A stretch of DNA of 64,000 bases from Rhodococcus sp. 14-2483-1-2 (GTDB taxonomy: Bacteria > Actinomycetota > Actinomycetes > Mycobacteriales > Mycobacteriaceae): positions 496,001-560,000 of the forward strand of contig NZ_NPFW01000007.1 in NCBI RefSeq assembly GCF_002259405.1, written 5' to 3'. A program made the position numbers and the translations under genes. Below are positions 45,926-55,864 of the stretch, one piece after another. The notes beneath the pieces were generated by a model. That model worked only from the letters and a program-made list of their open reading frames with translations, had not been told where the DNA came from and made no database searches. Each line of letters starts with the position of its first letter. The stretch's first letter is position 1.

Positions 45926-47120
45926 CGCGGTTCCCCCACAACACCAGGCTGCATACCACCACCATCGTCACCGCGGCGGTGACTGCGGCGACGACGACGA
46001 ACTGCGCGAGCGTCGACGCCACGAACAGCAGCAGCAATACCTCGACGCCGAGGGCGAACCAGGCGACGAGAGCGAGGTGGGTGCGTTCGCCCGCGATTGC
46101 CCACAGCAATGCGCTCTGCAGCACGGCCAGGCACGCACCCTGCAGCACGAACAGCCAGACGTACTCCTGCACACCGGAATACGTGTCGCCCACCACCAAC
46201 GGCAACAGCGGAGACGCCAGTGCACCGCCGATCACCAGAACCGTACCGAGCCCCGCGACGACGGCCAGAGCCGACCGCACAGCGGAGGCAGAATGCAGCG
46301 GGTTCGCCATCCGCGGATACAGCACGACACCGACGGCCTGCGGCAACCAGAACGCCGCCTTGGACGCGACGGCTCCGACGGCGTACAGCCCGGCCTCGTT
46401 GGAGCTGAGCAGCGTGCGCGCCAGCACCAGATCCAGCGCGGACATCGCGATCAACACCAGCTGCACCTGCGAGGCCTGCAGCACGGCCAGAACGGTCACC
46501 TTGGTCTCCGACACCGAGTTCACCGGCACCCCGGCCGTCCACCGCGCACCGAGCGCCACCACGCCGATGCCCGCGGCCGTGGCCAACAGAACCGAACCGG
46601 GCCCACCGCCGAGCACCAACACCAGCACGGCCGGAGCCACCTTGCCGAAGCCGGCGGCGGCCAACACGACGCTCAGGGCTGCGAAGCGCCCACGTCCCTG
46701 CAGCAAGCCCTGTTCGGCGGCCAACAACACCAGCACCGGCGCAGCGATGACCGCCGACACGGTCGCCGCCATCGAGACGTCCATGGCCGCGGACAGTGCG
46801 GGGGCCAGTGCCAGGGCGAGGACCCCGACCACCGCCGCACACCGATACCCCACTGTTCGCAGTTCACGAGAACTGCGCCCGCGCACCACTTCACGCGCAA
46901 CGACGGACTGCAACGCCAACGCCGGAACCGCGAGAACCAATTGCGCAGCAAGCAGACTCGCGAATTCTCCGTAGCCCTCGACGCCGAGCAACCGGCTCGC
47001 GAGAACCTGCAGCAGGTATGCCGCAACGTTCGCGAACATCGAACCGGCGGTCACCATCCCCATCCCGGCGACCGAGGCACCCGCCGTGTGGTCTGCCTCG
47101 GACGAGGCGCGGAAAGACAT
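45906..47120 (-). CDS. Polysaccharide/lipid flippase-like membrane protein (MOP superfamily)
   Basis: The 404-residue protein has about twelve helices with few charged residues in the membrane and the Wzx-like start SVAGMGMVTAGSMFANVAAYLLQVLASRLLG. It may flip a lipid-linked sugar across the membrane. Start ATG 47120; the frame is open to 47147, but that overlaps the divergent gene start. Only 25 bp separate the two divergent starts. Confidence 0.78.
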   Translation of the reverse strand: MSFRASSEADHTAGASVAGMGMVTAGSMFANVAAYLLQVLASRLLGVEGYGEFASLLAAQLVLAVPALALQSVVAREVVRGRSSRELRTVGYRCAAVVGVLALALAPALSAAMDVSMAATVSAVIAAPVLVLLAAEQGLLQGRGRFAALSVVLAAAGFGKVAPAVLVLVLGGGPGSVLLATAAGIGVVALGARWTAGVPVNSVSETKVTVLAVLQASQVQLVLIAMSALDLVLARTLLSSNEAGLYAVGAVASKAAFWLPQAVGVVLYPRMANPLHSASAVRSALAVVAGLGTVLVIGGALASPLLPLVVGDTYSGVQEYVWLFVLQGACLAVLQSALLWAIAGERTHLALVAWFALGVEVLLLLFVASTLAQFVVVAAVTAAVTMVVVCSLVLWGNRVSPSRV

Positions 47121-47145
47121 GAGCCCACGGTATAGGGTGCCGATC

Positions 47146-48882
47146 ATGGCGTGGTCGAGGTCGAGGTGGACACCGCCGCTCTACAGCCTGCTGCTCGCCG
47201 TGGTGATTCTCGGCCCGCTTCTCGGCCCCGGCTATCTCCTGCTGCGCGACGCCGTCAGCACTCCCCGTTCCTACTTCACCGACTCCGCCTGGGGAATCGC
47301 CGACGCGGCCGCGAGGGCAGTGCCGCAGGACGCCGCTATTGCCGCGCTGACGACGGTGTTCGACGGTGGCCTGGTGGTCAAGACGATTCTGCTGCTGGCC
47401 CTGTGGCTGACCGGATGGGGCGCGGCCGTCATGGCGCAGAAGGTACTGCCGACAGCCCCACTACCCGCGCTGCTCGTCGCATCGACGGTGGCCGTGTGGA
47501 ACCCGTACGTCGCCGAGCGACTGCTGCAGGGACACTGGAGCCTGCTCGTCGGCTATGCCGCTCTGCCGTGGACCGTGGTCGCTGCACTCGCGGTCCGGCA
47601 GAGTCGTTCCTGGTGGGCACTCGCAGTCTGTCTCGCTGCTGCCGGGCTCACCCCCACCGGCGCGTTGCTCGCCGCGACCATCGCCCTGGTGGTCCTCGCC
47701 CTCCCCGGGGGTGCCCGACGCGGCCTGCGCGTGGTCGGCACCCTCGGACTGGCGGCGGTGGCGTCGGCACCGTGGCTGGTGGCGACGGCGGTGTCCGGCG
47801 GTGGCGTCGAGCAGACGGATCCGGCGGGGTGGGCGGCGTTCGCGGCTCGTGCCGAGCCCGGCCTCGGTACCCTCGGCTCCCTGGCCGGCCTCGGCGGAAT
47901 CTGGAATTCCGATGCTGTACCCGCCTCTCGTACAAGCATTTTCGCGTTCGTGGGCACGGCGCTGCTGTTGACCGTCGTCGCGTTCGGGGTGCGGCCGCTG
48001 ATCAGGCGCCGAAGAAATCCGGTGATCCTGGGACTCGCTGTCGTTGCGTTGCTTGCCATTGCAGCTCCTGCGCTGGCAGCGACGGGACCGGGGCTGGCAG
48101 TCGCCCGGGCTCTGGGCGAGACGGTGCCCGGTGCCGGTCTGCTCCGGGACTCGCAGAAATGGGTCGCGCTGGCGATGCCGATCTATGCGTTGGCCGCCGC
48201 GGCTGCGTTTACTCCCCGGCGTCGACCGAATCCGGTGCAACCAACCGCGCTGAGCGCGGTCCAGCGCACCCGATTCGGCAGCGCCGTTGCGATACTGGCC
48301 CTGCTGATCGCACTACCCGACCTGGCCTGGGGCGTCGGGAACTCGATGCGGCCGGTGGCGTACCCGGCGTCCTGGCAGGCGGTCGCAGACGAAGTGCAGA
48401 GCACCGCAGGCGATGTCGCGGTACTACCGGCCGGGATGTTCCGCCGCTTTTCGTACAGCGGCAGTGCTCCCGTTCTCGATCCTGCGCCGCGGATGCTGCC
48501 GTCGGACGTGTTGCAGACCGGCGAGCTCATCGTCGCGGGCGGCACGGTGCGGGGTGAGGGGGCGCGCGCGACGGAGGTCCAGAATGCGCTGCTCGCAGGC
48601 GAATCCATGAACGTGATCGCACAGCTGGGTGTCGGCTGGGTACTGGTGGAGAACACCACCCCCGGCGAGCTCGGCGAATCTTCGCAGACACTGAATTCAC
48701 TGGACATCGCGTACTCCGACGAGGAGCTCACTCTCTACCGAGTACCCGATCCCGTGCTCACCGAAAGCCGCCCAGCTGCAGCCGTGATCGTTGCCCACCT
48801 CGCGTGGGCACTACTACTTCTCGGCGGACTAGCGGTAGGACTGCTGGGCCGAATCCGAGTGCTGCGCACCCACCAGCCCTGA
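47146..48882 (+). CDS. Large membrane protein, Rv0226c-like (probable GT-C glycosyltransferase)
   Basis: The 578-residue protein has roughly twelve helices in the first 420 residues, with TVAVWNPYVAERLLQGHWSLLVGYAALPW in an extracytoplasmic/edge loop, and an outer C-terminal domain before a last helix. This matches mycobacterial membrane proteins next to Rv0225. A -10-like TAGGGT ends 7 bases before the ATG, which suggests a leaderless message. The 3' end overlaps the convergent GT4 gene by 54 bp. Confidence 0.75.
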   Translation: MAWSRSRWTPPLYSLLLAVVILGPLLGPGYLLLRDAVSTPRSYFTDSAWGIADAAARAVPQDAAIAALTTVFDGGLVVKTILLLALWLTGWGAAVMAQKVLPTAPLPALLVASTVAVWNPYVAERLLQGHWSLLVGYAALPWTVVAALAVRQSRSWWALAVCLAAAGLTPTGALLAATIALVVLALPGGARRGLRVVGTLGLAAVASAPWLVATAVSGGGVEQTDPAGWAAFAARAEPGLGTLGSLAGLGGIWNSDAVPASRTSIFAFVGTALLLTVVAFGVRPLIRRRRNPVILGLAVVALLAIAAPALAATGPGLAVARALGETVPGAGLLRDSQKWVALAMPIYALAAAAAFTPRRRPNPVQPTALSAVQRTRFGSAVAILALLIALPDLAWGVGNSMRPVAYPASWQAVADEVQSTAGDVAVLPAGMFRRFSYSGSAPVLDPAPRMLPSDVLQTGELIVAGGTVRGEGARATEVQNALLAGESMNVIAQLGVGWVLVENTTPGELGESSQTLNSLDIAYSDEELTLYRVPDPVLTESRPAAAVIVAHLAWALLLLGGLAVGLLGRIRVLRTHQP

Positions 48883-50061
48883 CGACCACGAGCCACGCGT
48901 CGTCGCGTCGAGCACCGAGTAGACACCTTCTGCGCATTGCTCCCAGGAGAACTCCCCTGCGCGCACTCGCGCCTTCTCGCCCAGGCGAGTTCGGGCTGCG
49001 GCGTCCTGCAGCAGTTCCGAGACGGCAGCGGTCAGACCGGAGACGTCCCGGTCCTCTTCACTGTCCGAAAGCCCGCCCACCAGAACTCCGGTGACGCCGT
49101 CGATGATGGAATCGGTGAGGCCCTTGGAACTTCGGTAGCCGACGGTCGGCACGCCGTGCTGAGCTGCTTCGACGACCGCCAGACCCCAACCCTCCTTGCG
49201 GGACGGCATCACGTGCACCCACGAGCGACCGAGCAGCGCGTGCTTGCGGTCCTCGTCCACATGACCGTGGAAAGTGACGAATCGATCGATCCCCAGTTCA
49301 CTCGCGTAGTCGCGGAGGTTCTGCTCCCACCAACCGCCGCCGATGATGTCGAGGTGAATGTTCGGAATTCGGCCCCGCAGCGCGGCGACGACGTCGAGGG
49401 CGTCCTCGATCTGCTTGTGCGGAACCAACCGGGACAGCACGGTCAGCGACGGGTGCGCGGTGCGGGTGCTCTCGTCACCCTCGGGCACCGCCAGGGGAAT
49501 CTCGTCGGCTCCGTTGCGCACCACGGCGATGCGCTCGCGGTCGACGCCCAGTGCGACCAACTCGTCCGCGGACGGCAACGACACCGTCAGGTACTGATTG
49601 CGGCGGTGAACCCTCGGGGACACGGTCGATTCGAGCCACCACCCGAGCTTGGCCATGAGCGGACCCGCGACCGGCCACTGCTCGCGGTGGCAATGGTGCA
49701 CCAGCAATGTCACCGGTACGCCGAGCGCGGCACGTGAGAAGAAGGGAATGCCGTTCTGGGTGTCGATCACCGCGTCGGGTGCAATGCCTTTGAGCGGGCC
49801 GAAACCGAGCCGTCCGGCTGCGATGGCGGCCAGGGCGCGGGGATACACCGACAGGCGTCCACCACCGCGACTGATGCGAATCCCGTCGACGATCTCTTCG
49901 GCGGGAGCTCCGGGGTACGACGCCGTCCTCAGCGTGACGCGGACGCCGCGTCGAGCCAGACCTGTGCCCACCTGCTCGAGGTATCGCTCGCTGCCGCCGC
50001 CCTGCGGGTGCCCGGTATCGCGCCAGCACAGCAACAGAACCTCGCGCACAGCCCGCTTCAC
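48829..50061 (-). CDS. Family 4 glycosyltransferase
   Basis: The 410-residue GT-B protein has the N-terminal acceptor loop CWRDTGHPQGGGSERYLEQV, the SLTVLSRLVPHKQIEDALD donor-binding strand, and the EX7E-type region PSRKEGWGLAVVEAAQHGVPTVG. It transfers an NDP-sugar to an envelope glycolipid or glycan; the exact role is unknown (Rv0225-like). It is flanked by the membrane proteins and methyltransferase of the same conserved block. Confidence 0.85.
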   Translation of the reverse strand: MKRAVREVLLLCWRDTGHPQGGGSERYLEQVGTGLARRGVRVTLRTASYPGAPAEEIVDGIRISRGGGRLSVYPRALAAIAAGRLGFGPLKGIAPDAVIDTQNGIPFFSRAALGVPVTLLVHHCHREQWPVAGPLMAKLGWWLESTVSPRVHRRNQYLTVSLPSADELVALGVDRERIAVVRNGADEIPLAVPEGDESTRTAHPSLTVLSRLVPHKQIEDALDVVAALRGRIPNIHLDIIGGGWWEQNLRDYASELGIDRFVTFHGHVDEDRKHALLGRSWVHVMPSRKEGWGLAVVEAAQHGVPTVGYRSSKGLTDSIIDGVTGVLVGGLSDSEEDRDVSGLTAAVSELLQDAAARTRLGEKARVRAGEFSWEQCAEGVYSVLDATTRGSWSSGLVGAQHSDSAQQSYR

Positions 50062-50133
50062 CCAATTTCCGCATGTTCGTTTCTCGACCGCCGTCGATTA
50101 CCGTTGCCACAGTAACCGCTAGGGTTCGTCTTC

Positions 50134-50904
50134 GTGACTTCCGCCGTGACACGTCTGTTCGCCTCTCGCGCGACACTGCGCCGCTCGGTGAGTCTGCTGA
50201 AGGACTTCGGACACGAGCAGAGTGCTCCCGACATCTTCTACGGCGCACTGGCCCGCGATTCCGTGGAGCTGATCGGCGATCTGTATCGGGGTCTGACCGG
50301 CACCGACATGTCCGCGGCGACCGTGTTGGACGTGGGCGGCGGACCCGGATACTTCGCCGAGGTCTTCGGTGCGAGCTGCGCGCGCTACCTGCCCGTCGAG
50401 CCCGACGCGTCCGAGATGCACGCGGCAGGTCTGCAGATTCCCGGTTCGGTGCGCGGCTCCGGCATGGCACTACCGTTCCGTGACAACAGTGTCGACATCT
50501 GCTTCTCTTCGAACGTCGCCGAGCACGTCCGCGAGCCGTGGACCATGGCCGAGGAGATGCTGCGGGTCACCAAGCCCGGCGGGTTGACGGTCCTCTCGTA
50601 CACCATCTGGTTCGGTCCGTTCGGCGGCCACGAGACCCGGCCCTGGCATTACCTCGGCGGCGAGTACGCGGCCCGCCGCTACGCCCGGACCACCGGTCAC
50701 GAACCGAAGAATCGATTCGGCGAATCACTGTTCGACATCAGCGCCGCAGACGGATTACGTTGGGCACGAAGCACTCCCAATGCGACGCTACTGGCCGCAT
50801 TCCCGCGCTACCATCCCCGCTGGGCATGGTGGATGATGCGCGTTCCGATACTCCGCGAGTTCCTCGGCAGCAACCTCGTCCTCGTCCTGAAACCGAACAC
50901 ATAG
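50134..50904 (+). CDS. SAM-dependent methyltransferase, Rv0224c-like
   Basis: The 256-residue protein has motif I ATVLDVGGGPGYFAEVFG, then YLPVEPDASEM and the motif FSSNVAEHVREPW and KPGGLTVLSYTIWFGPFGGHETRPWHYLGG, typical of the mycobacterial Rv0224c group. A TAGGGT -10-like box (50120-50125) ends 8 bases before the GTG (leaderless). Divergent from GT4; probably modifies an envelope lipid or glycan. Confidence 0.83.
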   Translation: MTSAVTRLFASRATLRRSVSLLKDFGHEQSAPDIFYGALARDSVELIGDLYRGLTGTDMSAATVLDVGGGPGYFAEVFGASCARYLPVEPDASEMHAAGLQIPGSVRGSGMALPFRDNSVDICFSSNVAEHVREPWTMAEEMLRVTKPGGLTVLSYTIWFGPFGGHETRPWHYLGGEYAARRYARTTGHEPKNRFGESLFDISAADGLRWARSTPNATLLAAFPRYHPRWAWWMMRVPILREFLGSNLVLVLKPNT

Positions 50905-50913
50905 CCTGGAACG

Positions 50914-51792
50914 ATGACGGCACTCGCACTCGACATCGGCGGCACCAAGATGACGGCGGCACTCGTCGGCGACGACGGGCGGCCGGAGAATCCGGTCACG
51001 GTGCCGACGCCCGAGTCCGATGTCTGGGACGCCTGCGCCGAGCTGCTTCGACACACGACCGAACCCGCCACTGTCACTCGTATCGGCGTCGCCTGCTCCG
51101 GTCCGGTGGATCTCGAGACCGGGTCGGTCGCACCGATCAACATCGACGAGTGGAAGGCCGGCTTCGGTCTGCGCGATCACATCGCCGAGGTCTTCCCCGA
51201 AGCCGACATCCGCCTCGCGATGGACGGCAGCGCAGCGGCACTCGGTGAGCACCGCTTCGGTGCCGCCGTAGGAGTTCCGGACGTGCTGAGCCTGGTGGTG
51301 TCGACCGGCATCGGCGGTGGGTTGGTGCTGGGCGGGAAGATCGTCGCCGGTGCAAGCGGTAACGCCGGGCACATCGGCCACATCGTCGTTCCCGGTTCGA
51401 CGACGCCCTGCGCGTGCGGCGGAATCGGATGCGTGGAAACCGTCTCGAGTGGGCCGTCGGCGGTGCGATGGGCGCGCGAGCTGGGTTGGACCGGCAGCAC
51501 CGGAACCGAATTGGCCGCCGATGCGGCCGCCGGGGAGCCGGTCGCCATCACCTCACTGCAGCGCGCCGGAGTGGCACTGGGTCAGGCGATCGCGTCGGCC
51601 GTCGCACTGGTGGACGTACGCATGGTGGTGATCGGTGGTGGCTTCGCTCAAGCCGGCCCGCCGCTGTGGAATCCGATTCAGGAGTCGATCGCGCTGCACG
51701 CGCGTCTGAAATTCCTCGACGGTCTGCAGGTGGTACCCGCTGCTCTGGGTGGACTCGGCACCTTGGCCGGGGCAGCCGCGCTCACTGCCTAA
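50914..51792 (+). CDS. ROK-family sugar kinase (glucokinase-like)
   Basis: The 292-residue protein begins ALALDIGGTKMTAALVG (phosphate-binding loop). It contains GNAGHIGHIVV and the Zn-binding CACGGIGCVET, plus SLVVSTGIGGGLVLGG. ROK enzymes phosphorylate glucose, mannose or N-acetyl sugars; no DNA-binding domain is present, so it is an enzyme and not a repressor. A TAGCCT box ends 6 bases before the ATG. A hairpin terminator follows. Confidence 0.85.
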   Translation: MTALALDIGGTKMTAALVGDDGRPENPVTVPTPESDVWDACAELLRHTTEPATVTRIGVACSGPVDLETGSVAPINIDEWKAGFGLRDHIAEVFPEADIRLAMDGSAAALGEHRFGAAVGVPDVLSLVVSTGIGGGLVLGGKIVAGASGNAGHIGHIVVPGSTTPCACGGIGCVETVSSGPSAVRWARELGWTGSTGTELAADAAAGEPVAITSLQRAGVALGQAIASAVALVDVRMVVIGGGFAQAGPPLWNPIQESIALHARLKFLDGLQVVPAALGGLGTLAGAAALTA

Positions 51793-51812
51793 CCGAGCTT
51801 ACCCACACAGCC

Positions 51813-51846
51813 AGAACGGGGCCCACCCCTCGGTGAGCCCCGTTCT
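51813..51846. terminator. Terminator between the ROK gene and pckG
   Basis: AGAACGGGGCCCACC (51813-51827) pairs with GGTGAGCCCCGTTCT (51832-51846) with one mismatch and a 4-base loop. It serves the two convergent genes. Confidence 0.8.
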
Positions 51847-51858
51847 GTGTCGTGAATA

Positions 51859-53688
51859 CTACGCGCCCAGGCGCTGCTTGAGGGCGTCGAATTCGTCCTG
51901 AATTCCGGTGGGCAGCTTCTCGCCGACGAAGTCGAACCACTCCTGGATCAGCGGGATTTCGGCCTTCCACTCGTCGGAGTTCACCGCGAGTGCCTCGGCC
52001 ACGTCCTCGACGGTGGTGTCGAGTCCGTCGATGTCGAGTGCCTCGGCGGTGGGGACCACACCGATCGGCGTCTCGATGCCTGCGGCCTTGTGCTCGATGC
52101 GCTCGACGATCCACTTGAGCACGCGCGAGTTCTCACCGAATCCGGGCCACAGGAAGCGCTTGTCGTCGCCGCGACGGAACCAGTTGACGTAGAACACCTT
52201 CGGCAGCTTCGACTCGTCGGCGTTCTTGCCGAGGTCGATCCAGTGCTGGAAGTAGTCGCCGACGTTGTAGCCGAGGAACGGCAGCATGGCCATCGGGTCG
52301 CGTCGGACGGTTCCGACGGTGCCCTCGGCGGCAGCGGTCTGCTCGGAGCCGACGGTGGCTCCCATGAACACTCCGTGCTGCCAGTCACGAGCTTCGGTCA
52401 CCAGCGGAACGGTGGTCTTACGACGTCCACCGAACAGGATCGCCGAGATCGGCACGCCCTTCGGGTCGTCCCACTCGGGAGCCATGGACGGGCACTGGGC
52501 CATCGGCACGCAGTAGCGCGAGTTGGGGTGCGCGGCATCGGTTCCGGACTCGGGGGTCCAGTCGTTGCCCTTCCAGTCGATCAGGTGCTCGGGCTTGCCT
52601 TCGAGGCCCTCCCACCACACGTCGCCGTCGTCGGTCATGCCGACGTTGGTGAACACCGAGTTGCCCTGGTCGATGGTCTTCATCGCGTTGGGGTTCGAGT
52701 CCCAGTTGGTACCCGGTGCGACGCCGAAGAAGCCGTATTCGGGGTTGACGGCGTAGAGACGACCGTCCTCACCGAAACGCATCCATGCGATGTCGTCACC
52801 GATGGTCTCGGCACGCCAGCCCGGGATGGTCGGCTGAATCATCGCGAGGTTGGTCTTGCCACACGCGGACGGGAACGCCGCGGCGATGTAGTACGCCTTG
52901 TCCTCCGGCGAGATCAGCTTGAGGATCAGCATGTGCTCGGCGAGCCAGCCCTCGTCGTGAGCCATCGCCGACGCGATACGCAGCGAGTAGCACTTCTTGC
53001 CGAGCAGGGCGTTGCCGCCGTAGCCGGATCCGTAGCTCCAGATCTCACGATCCTCGGGGAAGTGCGTGATGTATTTGGTGTCGTTGCACGGCCACGGCAC
53101 GTCGGCCTGGCCCTCGGCGAGCGGAGCGCCGAGGGAGTGCAGCGCCTTGACGTAGAAACCGTCGTCACCGATCTTGTCGAGTGCGGCCTGGCCCATGCGG
53201 GTCATCACGCGCATCGAGACGACGACGTACTCGGAGTCGGTGAGCTCGACGCCCAACTTGGGGTCGGCCGCGTCGAGCGGGCCCATGCAGAACGGCACGA
53301 CGTACATGGTGCGTCCGCGCATGCAACCGCGGTAGAGATCGGTCATGAGCGTCCGCATCTCGGACGGTTCCATCCAGTTGTTGGTGGGACCGGCGTCGAT
53401 CTCTTCCTTGGAACAGATGTACGTGCGCGACTCGACGCGAGCAACGTCCGACGGGTCGGAGTTGCCGAGGAACGAGTTGGGCTTCTTCTCGTCGTTGAGA
53501 CGAGTGAAGGTGCCTGCCTCGACCAGCTTGCCGGTCAGGCGCTCCCATTCGGCGTCGGATCCGTCAGCGAACACCACGGAATCCGGTTCGGTCAGTTCGG
53601 CTACCTGGGCAACCCAGGCAAGCAGTTCTTTGTGTCGAGTCGGCACATTGTCGGTGCCGCTCAAACCGGGAATGGTGGCTGAGGTCAT
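51859..53688 (-). CDS. pckG: Phosphoenolpyruvate carboxykinase (GTP)
   Basis: The 609-residue enzyme has the GTP-type PEPCK motifs: [13 protein letters not shown] (P-loop with the mobile Cys), [32 protein letters not shown] (metal and nucleotide binding) and [26 protein letters not shown]. It converts oxaloacetate plus GTP to PEP, CO2 and GDP for gluconeogenesis from fatty acids. Length and order agree with M. tuberculosis pckA (Rv0211). Confidence 0.95.
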   Translation of the reverse strand: MTSATIPGLSGTDNVPTRHKELLAWVAQVAELTEPDSVVFADGSDAEWERLTGKLVEAGTFTRLNDEKKPNSFLGNSDPSDVARVESRTYICSKEEIDAGPTNNWMEPSEMRTLMTDLYRGCMRGRTMYVVPFCMGPLDAADPKLGVELTDSEYVVVSMRVMTRMGQAALDKIGDDGFYVKALHSLGAPLAEGQADVPWPCNDTKYITHFPEDREIWSYGSGYGGNALLGKKCYSLRIASAMAHDEGWLAEHMLILKLISPEDKAYYIAAAFPSACGKTNLAMIQPTIPGWRAETIGDDIAWMRFGEDGRLYAVNPEYGFFGVAPGTNWDSNPNAMKTIDQGNSVFTNVGMTDDGDVWWEGLEGKPEHLIDWKGNDWTPESGTDAAHPNSRYCVPMAQCPSMAPEWDDPKGVPISAILFGGRRKTTVPLVTEARDWQHGVFMGATVGSEQTAAAEGTVGTVRRDPMAMLPFLGYNVGDYFQHWIDLGKNADESKLPKVFYVNWFRRGDDKRFLWPGFGENSRVLKWIVERIEHKAAGIETPIGVVPTAEALDIDGLDTTVEDVAEALAVNSDEWKAEIPLIQEWFDFVGEKLPTGIQDEFDALKQRLGA

Positions 53689-53996
53689 CTAACTCTCCTG
53701 GGGTGAGCCGGAACCGGGAAGTACTCGCACGATCACTGTGGGCAACATGCGCGAGCAGATCTCGGTTTTCCCCTCTCGGCGGGGCGCTGCTCGACCGTTC
53801 GAGCCGCAGTACACCATCGTAACGGGTACAGCAAGCCGAGGGTCGAGCGCCGGGTGTCCTGTTGTTCAGGTTAACGCCGAGCGACGTAAATCCGGAAACA
53901 GGGTGTTGTCCGATTAGTCACAGGACCGATTCAGATAGGGAAAGATCCGCGCAAGAAGGCGTCTACCAGCGGCGACACCCCCTGCGGACATCCGGA
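53689..53996. other. 308-bp intergenic region upstream of pckG
   Basis: No frame with coding character. It must hold the pckG promoter and the 3' flank of the DUF6802-like gene. I see an AT-richer part (about 53870-53960) but no clear terminator, riboswitch or operator. Confidence 0.5.
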
Positions 53997-54302
53997 CTAC
54001 AGCTCACCCGATTCGGTCATTTCACCCCGGCCGATACCGTTCGCTTCTCGAAAAATTTCCCAGGATCGGTACTGCCCGTCACGTCCGAACGCTGTGAACT
54101 TGTCCGTCACACCGTCGCCGTCGACGTCGGTCGCCACGGTCATCCCGGCGTCGGTACGTCGTACGGTGGTCTCGTAGTGGCCGTCTCCGTCGAGATCGAA
54201 CAGGTCCGTCGAGACCGCGGGCGCACCCGGGTCGTCGACATCGTGGTGGTCGACCTCCTCCGTGAGGAATCCCCCTGCTGCGAAGCCATCCACCGCGATC
54301 AT
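53997..54302 (-). CDS. Small acidic protein with two DxDxDG calcium-loop-like repeats (DUF6802-like)
   Basis: The 101-residue protein contains DLDGDGHYE (about residues 36-44) and DVDGDGVTD (about 59-67), spaced 23 residues apart, plus a third related turn GRDGQYRSWE. DxDxDG loops bind Ca2+ in dockerin and FG-GAP proteins. There is no signal peptide. GGAGG stands at a good distance from the ATG. It lies 32 bp downstream of the GTPase pair on the same strand and may be in their operon. Function unknown. Confidence 0.65.
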   Translation of the reverse strand: MIAVDGFAAGGFLTEEVDHHDVDDPGAPAVSTDLFDLDGDGHYETTVRRTDAGMTVATDVDGDGVTDKFTAFGRDGQYRSWEIFREANGIGRGEMTESGEL

Positions 54303-54334
54303 CGACGCTCCTCCCCTCGAACCCGACACTGCAC

Positions 54335-55864
54335 CTACTGACTCCGACGCACCGGCTCGTCGAACGGTTCCGCGTGCGCGGCGGAGAAATGGACGGGTTC
54401 GCGGGGCACGAACGCACCGCGATCGGGTCCGCGGAATCGCTCGAGCCCCCGTTCGAGTGCCGAGAGATCGCGATCGCAGGCAGACAGCAGCGCCGATCGG
54501 TGGTCGGCGAGCCGACGCAGCTCGGCATCGACCTCGGCGAGTGCGACGTCGATGCGGGCCACTGCGTCCCTGTCCGCGGTCGCGACGGCGGACGCGAGCA
54601 TCGACTCGGCATCGAGAATCCGCGAGAGCAATCGCTGCTCCACCGACGATTTCACCCGAGCGAGGCTTTCCTGCATCCAGCCGCGCAGGTGGGCACGGTC
54701 GGCCACGAGCGCCCGCGAGCGCGTGATCCACCAGGCGAGCGCACCACCGAGGACGAGGGCGATCACGGTGTTGGCGACGGCCCAGGCCGGCACGAGCGCC
54801 ATCGGCGACACCACCAGCCGCCCGAGTCCTACCCCCGCCGACGCGCCGACAACGATCATGACGAGATCCTCGATTCCCCGACGCCGGGACGGCTCCCCGA
54901 TGTCGAGCGGGTCGTCCGCGACACTCGATTCCGCCGGTATCGGCGTGAGCCCGAGATCGGTCTGCACCGTCCGCAAGCGGGCCGTGAGCGCCGCGTCGGC
55001 TCGATTCCGGGCTCCGCGCGCGGACTCGGCGACATGCACCGGAAGGTGCGTGAGTTCTGCACGTCCGGCTCCGTCGATCGTGGCTTTGGCCTCGGCAACC
55101 AGGGCGCGGAAATCTTCGGCGGCGACATGGAGAGACTCCACGCGCACCCGTTGAATTCGGTTGTGCAGCAGCGCCCGTCGATCGCCACCTAGATTCTCTC
55201 GTTCGCCGACGAGCTCGGCTCGCCGCGCTCGGAGTTCGGCCGTATCACCGCCCCCGGTCACCGCGCGCGCTCTCGCCACGATCGACGCTCTGGCTCCGGA
55301 TGCGCAGTCCTGCACTGCCGCAGCATATTTGCGCTGGGATCCGAGAGCCGTGGCCTCCAGCAGCAGCGCGCCCAGTCGGTCTGCCACTGCTCCGAGACCC
55401 GACTCGGCAGACATCGCTGTGTCACCGCTCTCCCGGCCCGTGCGCGCCAACCGAACCGAGATCGGATGGAACGTGCACTCCACCGCCCGTGGGACGCACT
55501 CGGCAACGACGTCACTGTCGGCCGAGACAATTTCACGCCAGTGCCGATGCACGTCGATCTTGTTCACCACGAACACGACCGGCGTGGATTCGAGGGCTGC
55601 TCGCCACTGCTCGACCTCGACGCGGCCCACCGGAGCCGACGCGTCGACGACGATCATCACGACGGCTGCGTCGGCTACCGAGTCCGAGAACTCGATGCCG
55701 CCGAGCCGGGACAGCTCACGGCGCAGTTCGGACTTGCCCGACCCAGCGGTACCGGTGAGGTGAACCCCTGCAGGTCTGCTGCCCCTCGCCCTGTCTATCT
55801 CGTCGAGTGCACTCGAATTCCAGCGTCGTAGAACGCTTTTCATGTCTTCCGAGAGCGGGGTCAT
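54335..55864 (-). CDS. Dynamin-like/GTPase-domain membrane protein, second of a pair
   Basis: The 509-residue protein has a P-loop GTAGSGKSEL (about residues 37-46), a diverged DxxG region and G4 motif VVNKIDVHR. A long helical part follows, with two membrane helices near residues 310-355 (LVMIVVGASAGVGLGRLVV and WAVANTVIALVLGGALAWW), then a helical/Arg-rich tail. The layout fits bacterial dynamin-like proteins (IniA/IniC type). ATG 55864 overlaps the stop of the partner gene by ATGA. Confidence 0.75.
   Translation of the reverse strand: MTPLSEDMKSVLRRWNSSALDEIDRARGSRPAGVHLTGTAGSGKSELRRELSRLGGIEFSDSVADAAVVMIVVDASAPVGRVEVEQWRAALESTPVVFVVNKIDVHRHWREIVSADSDVVAECVPRAVECTFHPISVRLARTGRESGDTAMSAESGLGAVADRLGALLLEATALGSQRKYAAAVQDCASGARASIVARARAVTGGGDTAELRARRAELVGERENLGGDRRALLHNRIQRVRVESLHVAAEDFRALVAEAKATIDGAGRAELTHLPVHVAESARGARNRADAALTARLRTVQTDLGLTPIPAESSVADDPLDIGEPSRRRGIEDLVMIVVGASAGVGLGRLVVSPMALVPAWAVANTVIALVLGGALAWWITRSRALVADRAHLRGWMQESLARVKSSVEQRLLSRILDAESMLASAVATADRDAVARIDVALAEVDAELRRLADHRSALLSACDRDLSALERGLERFRGPDRGAFVPREPVHFSAAHAEPFDEPVRRSQ

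Noticed and set aside
50101..50120. TTAC-N10-GTAA inverted repeat before the 50134 methyltransferase as a fourth TetR site
   Set aside because: The spacing between half-sites is 10 bases, not the 6 between TTAC and GTAA at the three fatty-acid sites, and the gene is unrelated.
53689..53996. Riboswitch or small RNA upstream of pckG
   Set aside because: I found no conserved aptamer-like helices or terminator in this gap by eye.
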